Shown in pieces: positions 19,656 to 28,051 of a stretch of DNA of 64,000 nt. The DNA is from Pseudomonas fluorescens (lineage in GTDB: Bacteria > Pseudomonadota > Gammaproteobacteria > Pseudomonadales > Pseudomonadaceae). Numbering within the stretch: the stretch's first letter is position 1; every line of letters starts with the position of its first letter. The position numbers and the translations under genes are program-made. The stretch lies in assembly GCF_902497785.1 (NCBI RefSeq), contig NZ_CABVHK010000005.1, positions 248,001-312,000 on the forward strand, in the 5' to 3' direction. The notes under the pieces were generated by a model. That model searched no databases. It saw nothing but the letters and a program-made list of their open reading frames with translations, and was not told the DNA's origin.

Positions 19656-21599
19656 TCAGGCGCCGTCGAGGGTGCGGCGAACCTTGTCCAGCAGCTCGTT
19701 GATCTGAAAGGGTTTGATCAGCATGTCCATGCCATCGCCGAGGAACACCTGGCGATTGATCGCATTCTCCGCGTAACCGGTCATGAACAGGATCGGCAAC
19801 TTTTCGCGCCAACCCCGGGCCACATCCGCCAGCTCCCGCCCGTTCATGCGCGGCAGTCCGACGTCCGTCAGCATCAGATCAATGGACGGGTCGTTTTGCA
19901 GCCGTTCCAGCGCGCTTTCGATATCACCCGCTTGCGTGCAGCGATAGCCGGCGTCCGCCAGCACCTCGGCGACAAACAGGCGCACCGCCGGCATGTCTTC
20001 GACGATCAGCACATGTTCGCCCAAACCTTGCTGATCCACGTACTCCGGCACGACATCAGCAGTGGTCGGGTCCGAGGTGGCCGGCAACATGATCGTGACT
20101 TCAGTGCCGCGCCGGGCCACGCTGCGAATGTGCGCATCGCCCCCCGATTGCCGGGCAAACCCGTAGATGCTCGACAGCCCCAGCCCGGTGCCCTGGCCCA
20201 GTGGCTTGGTGGTGAAAAACGGCTCGAAGACTTTATCGATCACATGGTGTTCGATGCCCGTGCCGTCGTCGCGCACTGCCAGCGCGACATAGGCGCCGTC
20301 CGCCAGTTTCAAATCGCCATGCGAGTAGGCCGCATAGGTGCTGACCCAGATATTCCCGCCCTGGGGCAGGGCATCGCGCGCGTTGATCACCAGATTCAGC
20401 ACCGCACTTTCCAGCTGTATCGGGTCGACCAGCGCAATGGCGGCCTTGGAGGTCAGTTCGAGTTTCAGCGCGATGTGTTCACCAATGGTGCGCACCAGCA
20501 ATTCTTCCAGCGAACGAATGTGTTCATTGACGTCCACCGGCCGGGTGTCGAGCGGTTGCTGACGGGCAAAAGCCAATAGGCGATGCGTCAATGAGGCGGC
20601 GCTGGTGGCCGAACCCAGCGCGGCTTCGGCGTAAAACCGGACTTTGTCGGTGCGCCCGTCGTCGATGCGTTTCTGGATCAGCTCCAGGCTGGTGATAATG
20701 CCGGTCAGCAGATTGTTGAAGTCATGGGCGATGCCACCGGTGAGTTTGCCCAGCGCGTCCATTTTCTGCACTTGCAGCAACTGCGCTTCGGTGCGCACCC
20801 GTGAGGCGATTTCATGTTCCAGCTGCGAGGTTGCATCGTCGAGCCGGGCCAGGTGCGAGCGTTCGCGGTGGCGGTGTTCGGTGACATCCTCGACAAACAC
20901 CAGGCTCAGCTCTGGCGTGCGATAGGGCGAGATCTGCCACTCGGTTTCCCGCACCTCGCCCTCGACACGCATGTTCAGCGTGCCTTTCCAGCGCTCGCCA
21001 GCCGTCAGGCGCACGCCCAGTTCGTCGAGGATCGACTCCTGCTGATCGGCGAAGCACTCGCGCAGGGCGTCCGGATCGCGATTGTCCTGGATCAGGCGGG
21101 AGAACGCGTGGTTGCATTCATGCACTTTGAACTGCGCGTCCAGCACGGCGATGGGCGCCGAGACGTTGACAAAAATCTCGCGAAAACGCGCCTCGCTTTC
21201 CCGCAGGGCGTTTTCGGTATCCCGGACCCGCAGCAGCGTGCGCAGCGTTGCGAGCAGCACATCCGGGTCGATGGGATGAATCAGGTAGGCATCGGCACCG
21301 GCATCGAGGCCGGTGATGATGTCGCCGGTCTGGATCGAGGCGGCGGAAACGTGGATCACCGGCAACAGCGCGGTGGAGGCCTCGGAGCGCAATTTGCGCA
21401 CAATGTCGAAGCCGCTCATGTCCGGCAGGTTGACGTCGAGGATCAGCGCATCGATCGATTCGCTGGCGATCAGGGCCAGCCCGTCGCCGCCGGTGCCTGC
21501 TTCGAGCACCACGTAGGCATGCCGTTCCAGACGTCGACGCAGGGCGTAGCGCGTGGCGACGTTGTCATCGACGATCAGCAGGCGGATATCACGTTTCAT
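19656..21599 (-). CDS. Hybrid histidine kinase of the stressosome operon (REC-PAS-HisKA-HATPase-REC)
   Basis: The 647-residue cytoplasmic protein starts with a receiver domain (Asp55 in LILDVNLPD), then a PAS domain (about 134-245), a coiled coil, HisKA with His292 (GGIAHDFNN), an HATPase (NARDAL, GTGLGLSSI) and a second receiver (MLTDVGLPRM). It is the last gene of the six-gene stressosome unit and overlaps the preceding kinase by 11 bases. Receivers at both ends suggest it takes a phosphate from the preceding kinase and passes it on. No DNA-binding output domain is present. Confidence 0.88.
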   Translation of the reverse strand: MKRDIRLLIVDDNVATRYALRRRLERHAYVVLEAGTGGDGLALIASESIDALILDVNLPDMSGFDIVRKLRSEASTALLPVIHVSAASIQTGDIITGLDAGADAYLIHPIDPDVLLATLRTLLRVRDTENALRESEARFREIFVNVSAPIAVLDAQFKVHECNHAFSRLIQDNRDPDALRECFADQQESILDELGVRLTAGERWKGTLNMRVEGEVRETEWQISPYRTPELSLVFVEDVTEHRHRERSHLARLDDATSQLEHEIASRVRTEAQLLQVQKMDALGKLTGGIAHDFNNLLTGIITSLELIQKRIDDGRTDKVRFYAEAALGSATSAASLTHRLLAFARQQPLDTRPVDVNEHIRSLEELLVRTIGEHIALKLELTSKAAIALVDPIQLESAVLNLVINARDALPQGGNIWVSTYAAYSHGDLKLADGAYVALAVRDDGTGIEHHVIDKVFEPFFTTKPLGQGTGLGLSSIYGFARQSGGDAHIRSVARRGTEVTIMLPATSDPTTADVVPEYVDQQGLGEHVLIVEDMPAVRLFVAEVLADAGYRCTQAGDIESALERLQNDPSIDLMLTDVGLPRMNGRELADVARGWREKLPILFMTGYAENAINRQVFLGDGMDMLIKPFQINELLDKVRRTLDGA

Positions 21600-22464
21600 C
21601 GGCAGGCTCCATGGCGATGGCCAGCGGGATGATCACGAAAAAGGTCGAACCGACCCCCGGCGTGCTCTCGACCCCGACTTCACCTCCCAACAGTTCAGCG
21701 AAGCGTTTGCACAAGGACAAGCCCAGGCCGGTCCCGCGCAAACGTTTTTGCAGGGGCGAGTCGACCTGGGAAAAGTCTTCGAACAATGCCCCATGTAGCT
21801 CCGCAGCGATACCTATTCCGGTGTCCGCCACGGCGAAGCGTACCCGGTCGTTGCCCTGCAGCCGCGCGGAAACGCGGACTTCGCCGCGGGTGGTGAACTT
21901 CAGCGAGTTGGAAATGAAGTTGCGCAGGATCTGCGCGAGTTTCTTGTCGTCGGTGTACAGCCGTGGCAGCCCGACCGGCTCTTCGAAAATCAGGTCCACG
22001 GCACTGGCATCGACAATGGGCCGGAACATGCCGCGCAGGGCGGAGAACAGATCGAACATGTCGAACCAGGCGGGCGAGATGCTGATGCGCCCGGCTTCGA
22101 TCTTCGCCAGGTCCAGCAGGTCGTCGACCATGTCGCTCAGTTCACGGGCGGCGGTGCTGACGAAGGCCACCTGCCTGTGCTGTTCCAGGCTCAACGGCCC
22201 GTCGAGTTCATCGGTCAACAGGCTGGCGATGCTCAGGATCGAACCCAGCGGGGTGCGGAACTCATGGCTCATGTACGACAGGAAACGGCTTTTGAGGTCC
22301 GACGCCTGGCGTAACTCTTCGGCCTGAGTGTCGAGCTCGGCGTACAGCGCCAGAACGCCCTGGTTGGTTTCGTCCAGCTCTTCACGCAGTGCCATGGCTT
22401 CGCTTTGCAGACGCGCGACCAGTGCGGCTTGCTCGTCAATTGGAGTCGGGGGCTTCTCAGCCAT
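21589..22464 (-). CDS. Cytoplasmic histidine kinase of the stressosome operon
   Basis: From the ATG at 22464 the product is 291 residues: a coiled coil (about 11-58), HisKA with His67 in FLSYMSHEFRTPLGS, and an HATPase (NFISNSLKF, DTGIGI, GTGLGLSLCK). It has no sensor domain or membrane anchor, so its input must come from partners, probably the Rsb proteins encoded upstream. It overlaps the phosphatase gene by eight bases and the hybrid kinase by eleven. Confidence 0.88.
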   Translation of the reverse strand: MAEKPPTPIDEQAALVARLQSEAMALREELDETNQGVLALYAELDTQAEELRQASDLKSRFLSYMSHEFRTPLGSILSIASLLTDELDGPLSLEQHRQVAFVSTAARELSDMVDDLLDLAKIEAGRISISPAWFDMFDLFSALRGMFRPIVDASAVDLIFEEPVGLPRLYTDDKKLAQILRNFISNSLKFTTRGEVRVSARLQGNDRVRFAVADTGIGIAAELHGALFEDFSQVDSPLQKRLRGTGLGLSLCKRFAELLGGEVGVESTPGVGSTFFVIIPLAIAMEPADET

Positions 22465-23473
22465 GGGCGGTCTCCAGGGCAATGACCAACACCGTGACGT
22501 CGTCCCGGCCACGGCAGAAATCGCGGTGCAGCAGGGCGGCAATCACGGCGGGATGACGATGCACCAGGCCGGGGTAGTCTTGCAGGTTCCAACGGGACTG
22601 CAGGCCGTCGCTGTACATGATCAACAGTTGTCCATTCACATGAGCATAGTCAAAGGGTTGCGCTTTCCGGTATTGCCCGCCGACGATGCCGGGATGGGAG
22701 GCCAGTCCGCGGGATTTGTCCGGCGCGATCAGGCACGCACCGATGTTGCCAATGCCGATGAATTTCAGCGCATTGGCGCTGCCGTCGAACTGGGCAATCG
22801 CCAGGGCGCCGCCGCGGCTGCCGATCATGGACCGGTGGATGTCTTCGAGCAACAGGACCGGCGTATCGAACGGCGACAGGGCGAAGGTTTTTTCGCCGTC
22901 GCGGGCGCCCCGTTCCGCTTCTTCACCATGGCCCAGGCCGTCGATCACCAGCGCACTGATGCGCGGCCCGTCGAACGCCAGGTGCCAGACATCGCCGCAG
23001 GCCGGATCGTGGTGCAAGGCGTGCTGGCTGACACCAAACCGTCGATCCGCTGCCTTGTCGTTGCGCGGGTAAAACCGAGTCAACAGCACGGAGCCTCGCG
23101 CGTCGCTGTAGGCGTCGAACACATCAGCCTGGCGCGACATGGCGCCAAGGCCGATGCCCTGGGTGCCACGGGTGGAAAAACCGTCGGCCAGGCACGCATG
23201 CAGATCGAAACCCTTGGCGCGGTCGATGGCGAGCATTTCAATGCCCGCACCGGCTGTCCGCGCTAACACGTTCAGGTGCAGTTCACCGCGGGAGGCGTGC
23301 TTGAGAATGTTGCTGGCCAGCTCAGTGGCGACCAGCGCAACACGCCCGGCGTCGGTGGCGTCGAACCCGTATTGTTCCGCCAGTTGCTGGGCGGTGCGGC
23401 GTGCATGACCGATCTGGCTGCTGTCTTCGATCGGCAGCACCTGCGTCATCGAACCGCGAATGTTCATGTCCAT
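22457..23473 (-). CDS. SpoIIE/RsbX-type phosphatase with an N-terminal RsbT/RsbW-like ATPase domain
   Basis: The 338-residue product fuses two switch domains. Residues about 15-135 are a GHKL ATPase of the anti-sigma kinase type (ELASNILKHA as the N box, AIDRAKGFD as the G1 box). Residues about 150-335 are a PP2C-like phosphatase with metal aspartates in DVWHLA (Asp161) and VIDGLGHG (Asp178). In Bacillus, RsbX removes phosphates from RsbR and RsbS to reset the stressosome. A second ATG at 23467 overlaps the rsbT stop as ATGA and is equally plausible as the start. Confidence 0.85.
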   Translation of the reverse strand: MDMNIRGSMTQVLPIEDSSQIGHARRTAQQLAEQYGFDATDAGRVALVATELASNILKHASRGELHLNVLARTAGAGIEMLAIDRAKGFDLHACLADGFSTRGTQGIGLGAMSRQADVFDAYSDARGSVLLTRFYPRNDKAADRRFGVSQHALHHDPACGDVWHLAFDGPRISALVIDGLGHGEEAERGARDGEKTFALSPFDTPVLLLEDIHRSMIGSRGGALAIAQFDGSANALKFIGIGNIGACLIAPDKSRGLASHPGIVGGQYRKAQPFDYAHVNGQLLIMYSDGLQSRWNLQDYPGLVHRHPAVIAALLHRDFCRGRDDVTVLVIALETAHG

Positions 23474-23868
23474 CGGGTGATCGTTATGCGAGTGCCCTGG
23501 CCCGGCGCGGTGTCGAGTTCGAACTCTTCCACCAGCCGTTTGGCGCCCGTGAGACCCAACCCCAGGCCGCTGCCCGAGGTCCAGCCGTCGGTCATCGCCA
23601 ACTTTATATCGGGGATGCCCGGCCCCTCATCGCGAAAGGTCAGGCGCAATCCGGTGCGCGCGTTTTCCTCGAGAATTTGCCAGTCCATGTCGCCGCCACC
23701 GCCATAGACCATGGTGTTGCGCGCCAGCTCGCTGACGGCCGTCACCAGTTTGGTCAGGTCGATCAGGCGCATGCCGCATTCGGTGGCCAGCTTGCGCGCG
23801 GTCTGGCGCGCCAGCACCACGTCCTGTTCGATATGAATGGGTTGGCTGCCGCTGCTGCGCACGGTCAT
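23464..23868 (-). CDS. rsbT: RsbT-type switch kinase
   Basis: The 134-residue protein is a GHKL serine/threonine kinase with the N box VSELARNTMVYGGGG (Asn51), G1 box DEGPGI (80-85) and G2 box SGLGLGLTG (100-108). In the stressosome, RsbT is held by RsbR and RsbS, phosphorylates both under stress and is then released to act on a downstream partner. The usual partner RsbU is not encoded here. It overlaps rsbS by four bases. Confidence 0.9.
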   Translation of the reverse strand: MTVRSSGSQPIHIEQDVVLARQTARKLATECGMRLIDLTKLVTAVSELARNTMVYGGGGDMDWQILEENARTGLRLTFRDEGPGIPDIKLAMTDGWTSGSGLGLGLTGAKRLVEEFELDTAPGQGTRITITRWT

Positions 23869-24227
23869 TGCCCGTTCACTCGATCCTGAAGCAGTTTCAT
23901 TCCGCGTTCGACATTGAGCGCGGTGCTCACGCCGGGCAAGGTCATGCCGAGTTCAACCAGCGTAATCGCTACGGCAGGTTGCATGCCCACCAGCACGGTT
24001 TCAGCGTCCATGATTTTCGACAGGCCTGAGATCGTGCCGATCATCCGGCCGATGAACGAATCGACCATGTCCAGCGCGGAAATATCGATCAACACGCCAC
24101 GCGCAGACGTGGCGTTGATCCGTTCAGACAGGTCGTCCTGCAGGGTCAAGGCCAGTTGATCGTGCATGTCGACCTGAATGGTCACCAGCAGAAAGGCGCC
24201 CATTTTCAGAATTGGAATGCGTTCCAT
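23865..24227 (-). CDS. rsbS: RsbS-type STAS scaffold protein
   Basis: The 120-residue single STAS-domain protein carries the conserved phosphorylation serine in DMVDSFIGR (Ser57), equivalent to Ser59 of Bacillus RsbS. The start PILKMGAFLLVTIQVDMHD is typical of the family. It forms the core of the stressosome with RsbR and sequesters RsbT. It lies four bases after the rsbR stop and overlaps rsbT. Confidence 0.9.
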   Translation of the reverse strand: MERIPILKMGAFLLVTIQVDMHDQLALTLQDDLSERINATSARGVLIDISALDMVDSFIGRMIGTISGLSKIMDAETVLVGMQPAVAITLVELGMTLPGVSTALNVERGMKLLQDRVNGQ

Positions 24228-24231
24228 CGGC

Positions 24232-25083
24232 TTATACCGTCTTGCTGACGGTAATGCCCAGTCGGGTCAGGGCCAGTTTCAATGCATCGGCAAGGTTGGC
24301 TTTGGTGACGACGCCTTGCAGATCGAGGCCCAGGTGCACGATGGTCTGGGCGATTTGCGGACGCACGCCGCTGATAATGCAATCGGCACCCATCAGGCGA
24401 ATGGCGGTCACGGTTTTCAGCAAATGTTGAGCGACCAGCGTGTCCACGGTCGGAACGCCAGTGATGTCGATGATGGCGATTTCCGAGCCGGTATCGACGA
24501 TCCGCTGCAGCAGCGATTCCATCACTACCTGGGTGCGTTGCGAGTCCAGTGTGCCAATCATTGGCAGCGCGAGTACGCCGTCCCAAAGCTTGACCACGGG
24601 GGTGGACAGCTCCAGCAGTTCTTCCTGCTGACGCTTGATCACCGCTTCGCGGGATTTCTGGAACGTGCGGATGGTGTGCATGCCCAGCGCATCGAGCAAT
24701 ACGGAAATTTCCCAGATTTGCTCGGCCAACAGCGCAGGATTGTCCTGGTAGTGGTTTTGCAGCAGTGCAAACAGAGGACCTTTCAGGGCGAAGATAAAGC
24801 TCGCGGTCTGGTGCGAATCCTGGCCGAGGAGGGCGCGGCTATGGGAGAGTTTTTCAAGGAACTGGCGAATGTCGTCCCAGCCTGGCGCCGCCACATTCGA
24901 GCCGTTGCCTTGTTCGATACCCGAGACGATCAGTTGCAGGAATTCAGTCGTCTGCTGTTTCAGGTCCTGCTCTTTGATATTGCGTGTGGCGCCGCTGGTG
25001 TCGAGGCCGTTAGACCACTCGCCAAGCAGTTGCGTCTGATTTTTCTTGATCGCGTCGAGTGTGGTGGTTTGCAGTGCTGCCAT
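24232..25083 (-). CDS. rsbR: RsbR-type stressosome sensor scaffold
   Basis: The 283-residue protein has an N-terminal helical RsbRD-like sensor domain (about 1-150, no globin or PAS features) and a C-terminal STAS domain (about 160-280). The two phosphosites of Bacillus RsbRA appear as Ser181 in GTLDSQRT (a threonine in Bacillus) and Thr215 in VPTVDTLVA. It is the first gene of the module, so the promoter should lie in 25084-25298. The signal it senses is unknown. Confidence 0.9.
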   Translation of the reverse strand: MAALQTTTLDAIKKNQTQLLGEWSNGLDTSGATRNIKEQDLKQQTTEFLQLIVSGIEQGNGSNVAAPGWDDIRQFLEKLSHSRALLGQDSHQTASFIFALKGPLFALLQNHYQDNPALLAEQIWEISVLLDALGMHTIRTFQKSREAVIKRQQEELLELSTPVVKLWDGVLALPMIGTLDSQRTQVVMESLLQRIVDTGSEIAIIDITGVPTVDTLVAQHLLKTVTAIRLMGADCIISGVRPQIAQTIVHLGLDLQGVVTKANLADALKLALTRLGITVSKTV

Positions 25084-25231
25084 GTGCGTGGACTCCGTAG
25101 GTCATATGCGCCGATTCCCCGAAAAACGACCGGTGCAAGTCAGTGACATTTGTCGAATCAAATAGTTGTTCGCTGCCCGCAGGAAATTTTCATCCGGCGC
25201 ACACCGCATCGGTGGCTTATTCGAGGGAACG

Positions 25232-25256
25232 TTGCCTGAGGCAAAGTTTCGAAACT
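25232..25256. promoter_or_regulatory. Two adjacent short palindromes upstream of the acidic small gene
   Basis: TTGCCTGAGGCAA (25232-25244) is followed at once by the perfect palindrome AGTTTCGAAACT (25245-25256). They lie 43-67 bases before the ATG at 25299 in the divergent gap with rsbR. They could be operator sites; the binding protein is unknown. Confidence 0.35.
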
Positions 25257-25298
25257 ACAAGAGTAACTGTTCAGCCGCGTAATTGCAGTGAGGTGTTT

Positions 25299-25487
25299 AT
25301 GACAGATGCACGAGAGATCGACGACGATGCAAAAACTGCCGAACCGGAAAGTGCCGATAAGGCGGTAGACCAGAAAAACGTCCACACCGATAACGACAAC
25401 GAGTTCAGCCCGGGTTTCAAACCACACCCGGATCGACCTGCGCCCGGCGAGGACACTGATGCCGACATCGACACCGATGGCGGCTAA
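25299..25487 (+). CDS. Small acidic hypothetical protein
   Basis: The ATG at 25299 follows GTGAGG and gives 62 residues, rich in Asp, Glu and Asn with a proline-rich end, and no hydrophobic segment. It looks disordered. It is divergent from the stressosome operon and is followed by a strong terminator. Its make-up resembles the small acidic protein at 26628-26846. The function is unknown. Confidence 0.65.
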   Translation: MTDAREIDDDAKTAEPESADKAVDQKNVHTDNDNEFSPGFKPHPDRPAPGEDTDADIDTDGG

Positions 25488-25500
25488 CCACACGGGCACA

Positions 25501-25534
25501 AAAAAGGCCGCATCAATGGATGCGGCCTTTTTTT
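25501..25534. terminator. Bidirectional intrinsic terminator
   Basis: GGCCGCATC and GATGCGGCC form a nine-base-pair stem around AATG, with an A run on the left and a run of T on the right. It serves the acidic small gene on the plus strand and the DUF4142 gene on the minus strand. Confidence 0.88.
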
Positions 25535-25544
25535 CAGAACGTTG

Positions 25545-26066
25545 TTACTTGCCCGGATGCGCGGCTTGCAGTTTTTTCGCCATAGCGAGGTGTTTTTCCA
25601 GGCCCGGCAGCATTTTTTGCGCGAAACCTTTCAACTCCGTGGCGCCTTTGACCTTGTCGTCGGTCACGGTATTGGCTTCTTTCTTGAACAGCTCGATGGT
25701 GTCTTCGTGCGCCTTGACCTGATTGTTGGCGTAGGCGGCGTCGAAGGACTCATCACGCATGTCGAGGATCTTTTCCTTGGCCTGCTTTACCAGCGTGGTG
25801 GTGTCTGGCACCTCGATGTCGTTTTTCTTCGCGATGGCCGCCAGTTCATCATTTGCCTTGGAATGATCGGTGATCATCATCGTGGCAAATTCCTTGACGT
25901 CGGCCGAGGCACTTTTTTCCAGAGCCAGCCGGCTGGTTTCGATTTCGGCGATGCCGCCGGCAGTCGCGTTATCGACAAAATCATTATCAGTGGCCGCGAA
26001 TGCCGCGCCCATGCTGGTGCTCAAGGCCACAGCCAATGCGAGGCGGCGCAGGGTGAATCCGTCCAT
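25545..26066 (-). CDS. DUF4142 periplasmic protein
   Basis: The 173-residue product has a signal peptide (about 1-24, ending AFA) and a helical ferritin-like DUF4142 domain, with the conserved SADVKEFATMMITDHSKAN stretch at about residues 54-72. Many members are induced by stress or in stationary phase, but the activity is not known. It is next to the stressosome genes and ends at a shared terminator. Confidence 0.85.
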   Translation of the reverse strand: MDGFTLRRLALAVALSTSMGAAFAATDNDFVDNATAGGIAEIETSRLALEKSASADVKEFATMMITDHSKANDELAAIAKKNDIEVPDTTTLVKQAKEKILDMRDESFDAAYANNQVKAHEDTIELFKKEANTVTDDKVKGATELKGFAQKMLPGLEKHLAMAKKLQAAHPGK

Positions 26067-26283
26067 TGGTTATTCTCCACACAGGTTTTCATGGGCGATC
26101 AAGTGATCGTTATGCTGTGGAGGTCGACAGACGGGCAAAGGTTTTATCGGCTTTGCAACAGGACGACGAACGGGCACCGCTGGTCTGATAGGCGGTCGAC
26201 AGAACGCGCTAACCGAGGCCATTCTGATAGTTGGTGAACGCAATCAATCGCGTTTGCTACCGATCAACAAACGGAGGTGTTCC

Positions 26284-26517
26284 ATGCCGGTGATTCACGA
26301 TCTTTATCAGGACCTGAAACTCTCAAAGGAAGAGATCCAGCAAAAACGCACCAAGGATCCGTTACTGGATTCGCTGATCAACAAGTATTCGCAGGCGGAT
26401 GCCGAAGTGGTGAAGGCGGAGCAATCCAAATCAAATGATGACGCCGTGAGGAAGCTCAAGGAGACGCGGTTGCAGGTCAAGGACAAGATCGTCAAACAAC
26501 TTCAGGCGCCATCTTGA
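26284..26517 (+). CDS. DUF465 (YdcH-like) small protein
   Basis: The ATG at 26284 follows a strong GGAGG site and encodes 77 charged, helical residues (coiled coil) with the KDPLLDSLINKYSQADAEV pattern of the YdcH/DUF465 family. No signal peptide or membrane segment is seen. The function of the family is not established. Confidence 0.75.
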   Translation: MPVIHDLYQDLKLSKEEIQQKRTKDPLLDSLINKYSQADAEVVKAEQSKSNDDAVRKLKETRLQVKDKIVKQLQAPS

Positions 26518-26627
26518 CGTGCCGGGCCCAGCCACCGACGACCGGTGACTGAACATTTGGAACGGCGATAAATACCGGCACCTCGAATGATCAGAGTCCG
26601 ACTTTTCGGCTCCATGCGAGGTGCCTC

Positions 26628-26846
26628 ATGACTGACACAAAATTCCCCAGCGAAGAACAGGGCGGCTACGATCCCATCCCTACCCAACCCGAACCCTTGA
26701 GCCCGGGGCGCACTACCGTGAATCCCGAAGACGAGCCGGGAATCGACGAACTGCCGAACAACGAAGGCGCCATTCCCATGGACCAGGACGACGGAACCGA
26801 CCTCGACCCGGAACGCGTGCGCGATGGTCAGCCCGCTCCCCGTTAG
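26628..26846 (+). CDS. Small acidic, proline-rich hypothetical protein
   Basis: The 72 residues (MTDTKFPSEEQGGYDPIP at the start) are rich in Pro, Asp and Glu and probably disordered. A GAGG ribosome site precedes the ATG. It is followed by a class B repeat rather than a simple terminator. It is not a family I can name. Confidence 0.6.
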   Translation: MTDTKFPSEEQGGYDPIPTQPEPLSPGRTTVNPEDEPGIDELPNNEGAIPMDQDDGTDLDPERVRDGQPAPR

Positions 26847-26864
26847 TTTGCAAGTCACGAAACC

Positions 26865-26954
26865 TGTGGGAGCGAGCCTGCTCGCGAAAGCGGTCGATGA
26901 TCCGGCATTGATATCGATTGACACACCGCATTCGCGAGCAGGCTCGCTCCCACA
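26865..26954. repeat. Class B palindromic repeat (GAGCGAGCCTGCTCGC variant)
   Basis: TGTGGGAGCGAGCCTGCTCG and its complement flank a loop of about 50 bases. It lies between the acidic small gene and the end of the SMP-30-like gene, two convergent transcription units. Confidence 0.9.
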
Positions 26955-26965
26955 TTTGATCCTGG

Positions 26966-28051
26966 TTATTTCACCAATGCGCTGCTCAGCGGCAACCGCA
27001 CCATGTGCCTGGCCTTCAACGACCCAAAATACAACCACTCGCCATACTCGCGCACTGTGGTGATCGGCGAATAGTTGTCGCGGCTGCCGTCCTGCAGATT
27101 GGCGATCACCTTGCCCTCGACGTCCAGCCCTAACGCAAATCCACGTTTCTCCACTGGTGTGGGCAAAACGGTCATCGCTCGCGCAATCACTTTGCGGGCA
27201 AAGGGATGGGCTGCCGTGGCATCCAGCAGCGCGTTGCGCGGTGCATATATCGCTACCCAGAAACGGTCCCGGCCATTGAACGACAGGTTGTCCGGCAGCC
27301 CCGGCAAGTTATCGATGAATACATCGTGGGTGCCGGCCTTCGGACCGCTCAGCCAGTAGCGGCTGATGCGGTAGGCCCCGGTTTCGTTCACCAGGACGAA
27401 GGCTTCATCCGGCCCCAGAGCCACGCCGTTGGCAAATTCCAGCTTATCCAGCAGGACGGTGGTCTTGCCGCTCTGAAAGTCATAGCGCAGTAATCGGCCA
27501 TCGCCGCCGTGCTCAATGATCGCCGCGCCATCATGGCCGTAACCGAAGCGGCTGGAGGCGTCGCTGAAATAGGCGTAATGGCCGGACTTGTCGATAGCCA
27601 CGTCGTCGGTAAAACCAAACGCCACACCGTTGGCCGTAGTAGTCAACGGAATCAAGCGTCCTTGCGCGTCAAGCGACAGCAAACCCTTGACCCCATCGGC
27701 GATCACCAGCAAACCATTGGGATGGCGCGCCAGGCCCAAGGGCCTGCCGCCGGTATCGGCCAATACTTTGGTGGCCTTGCCGTCGAGGCTGGTGCGAATC
27801 AGCCGACCGTCATGCAGGCCGGTGATGAGCACGTCGTCTTCCAGCAGCAAGGCCTCTGGCCCGTCAATGTCCTCGACGCCTACACGCTCCACCGCTTTAA
27901 GGCGCTGATTATCGGCGTAGGGCCCACTGGTGAGGGAAGGCGCCGGTGGCGGTGTCCACGCCACCGGTTGCACCTTGGTGGGCATCAGCAGCAGGAAGGC
28001 GGCAATCGCCACGATCATCAACACCACAACGCGGCGGAGGGCTCGGCTCAC
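26966..28051 (-). CDS. SMP-30/strictosidine-synthase-like beta-propeller protein
   Basis: The 361-residue product has an N-terminal hydrophobic segment (about 7-23), an anchor or uncleaved signal, and then a six-bladed propeller of the SMP-30/gluconolactonase/strictosidine synthase type (TDDVAIDKSGHYAYFSDASS, GPDEAFVLVNETGAYRI). Such proteins are often lactonases or esterases; the substrate is not known. It overlaps the desaturase gene by four bases, so the two are co-translated and probably act in one pathway. Confidence 0.82.
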   Translation of the reverse strand: MSRALRRVVVLMIVAIAAFLLLMPTKVQPVAWTPPPAPSLTSGPYADNQRLKAVERVGVEDIDGPEALLLEDDVLITGLHDGRLIRTSLDGKATKVLADTGGRPLGLARHPNGLLVIADGVKGLLSLDAQGRLIPLTTTANGVAFGFTDDVAIDKSGHYAYFSDASSRFGYGHDGAAIIEHGGDGRLLRYDFQSGKTTVLLDKLEFANGVALGPDEAFVLVNETGAYRISRYWLSGPKAGTHDVFIDNLPGLPDNLSFNGRDRFWVAIYAPRNALLDATAAHPFARKVIARAMTVLPTPVEKRGFALGLDVEGKVIANLQDGSRDNYSPITTVREYGEWLYFGSLKARHMVRLPLSSALVK

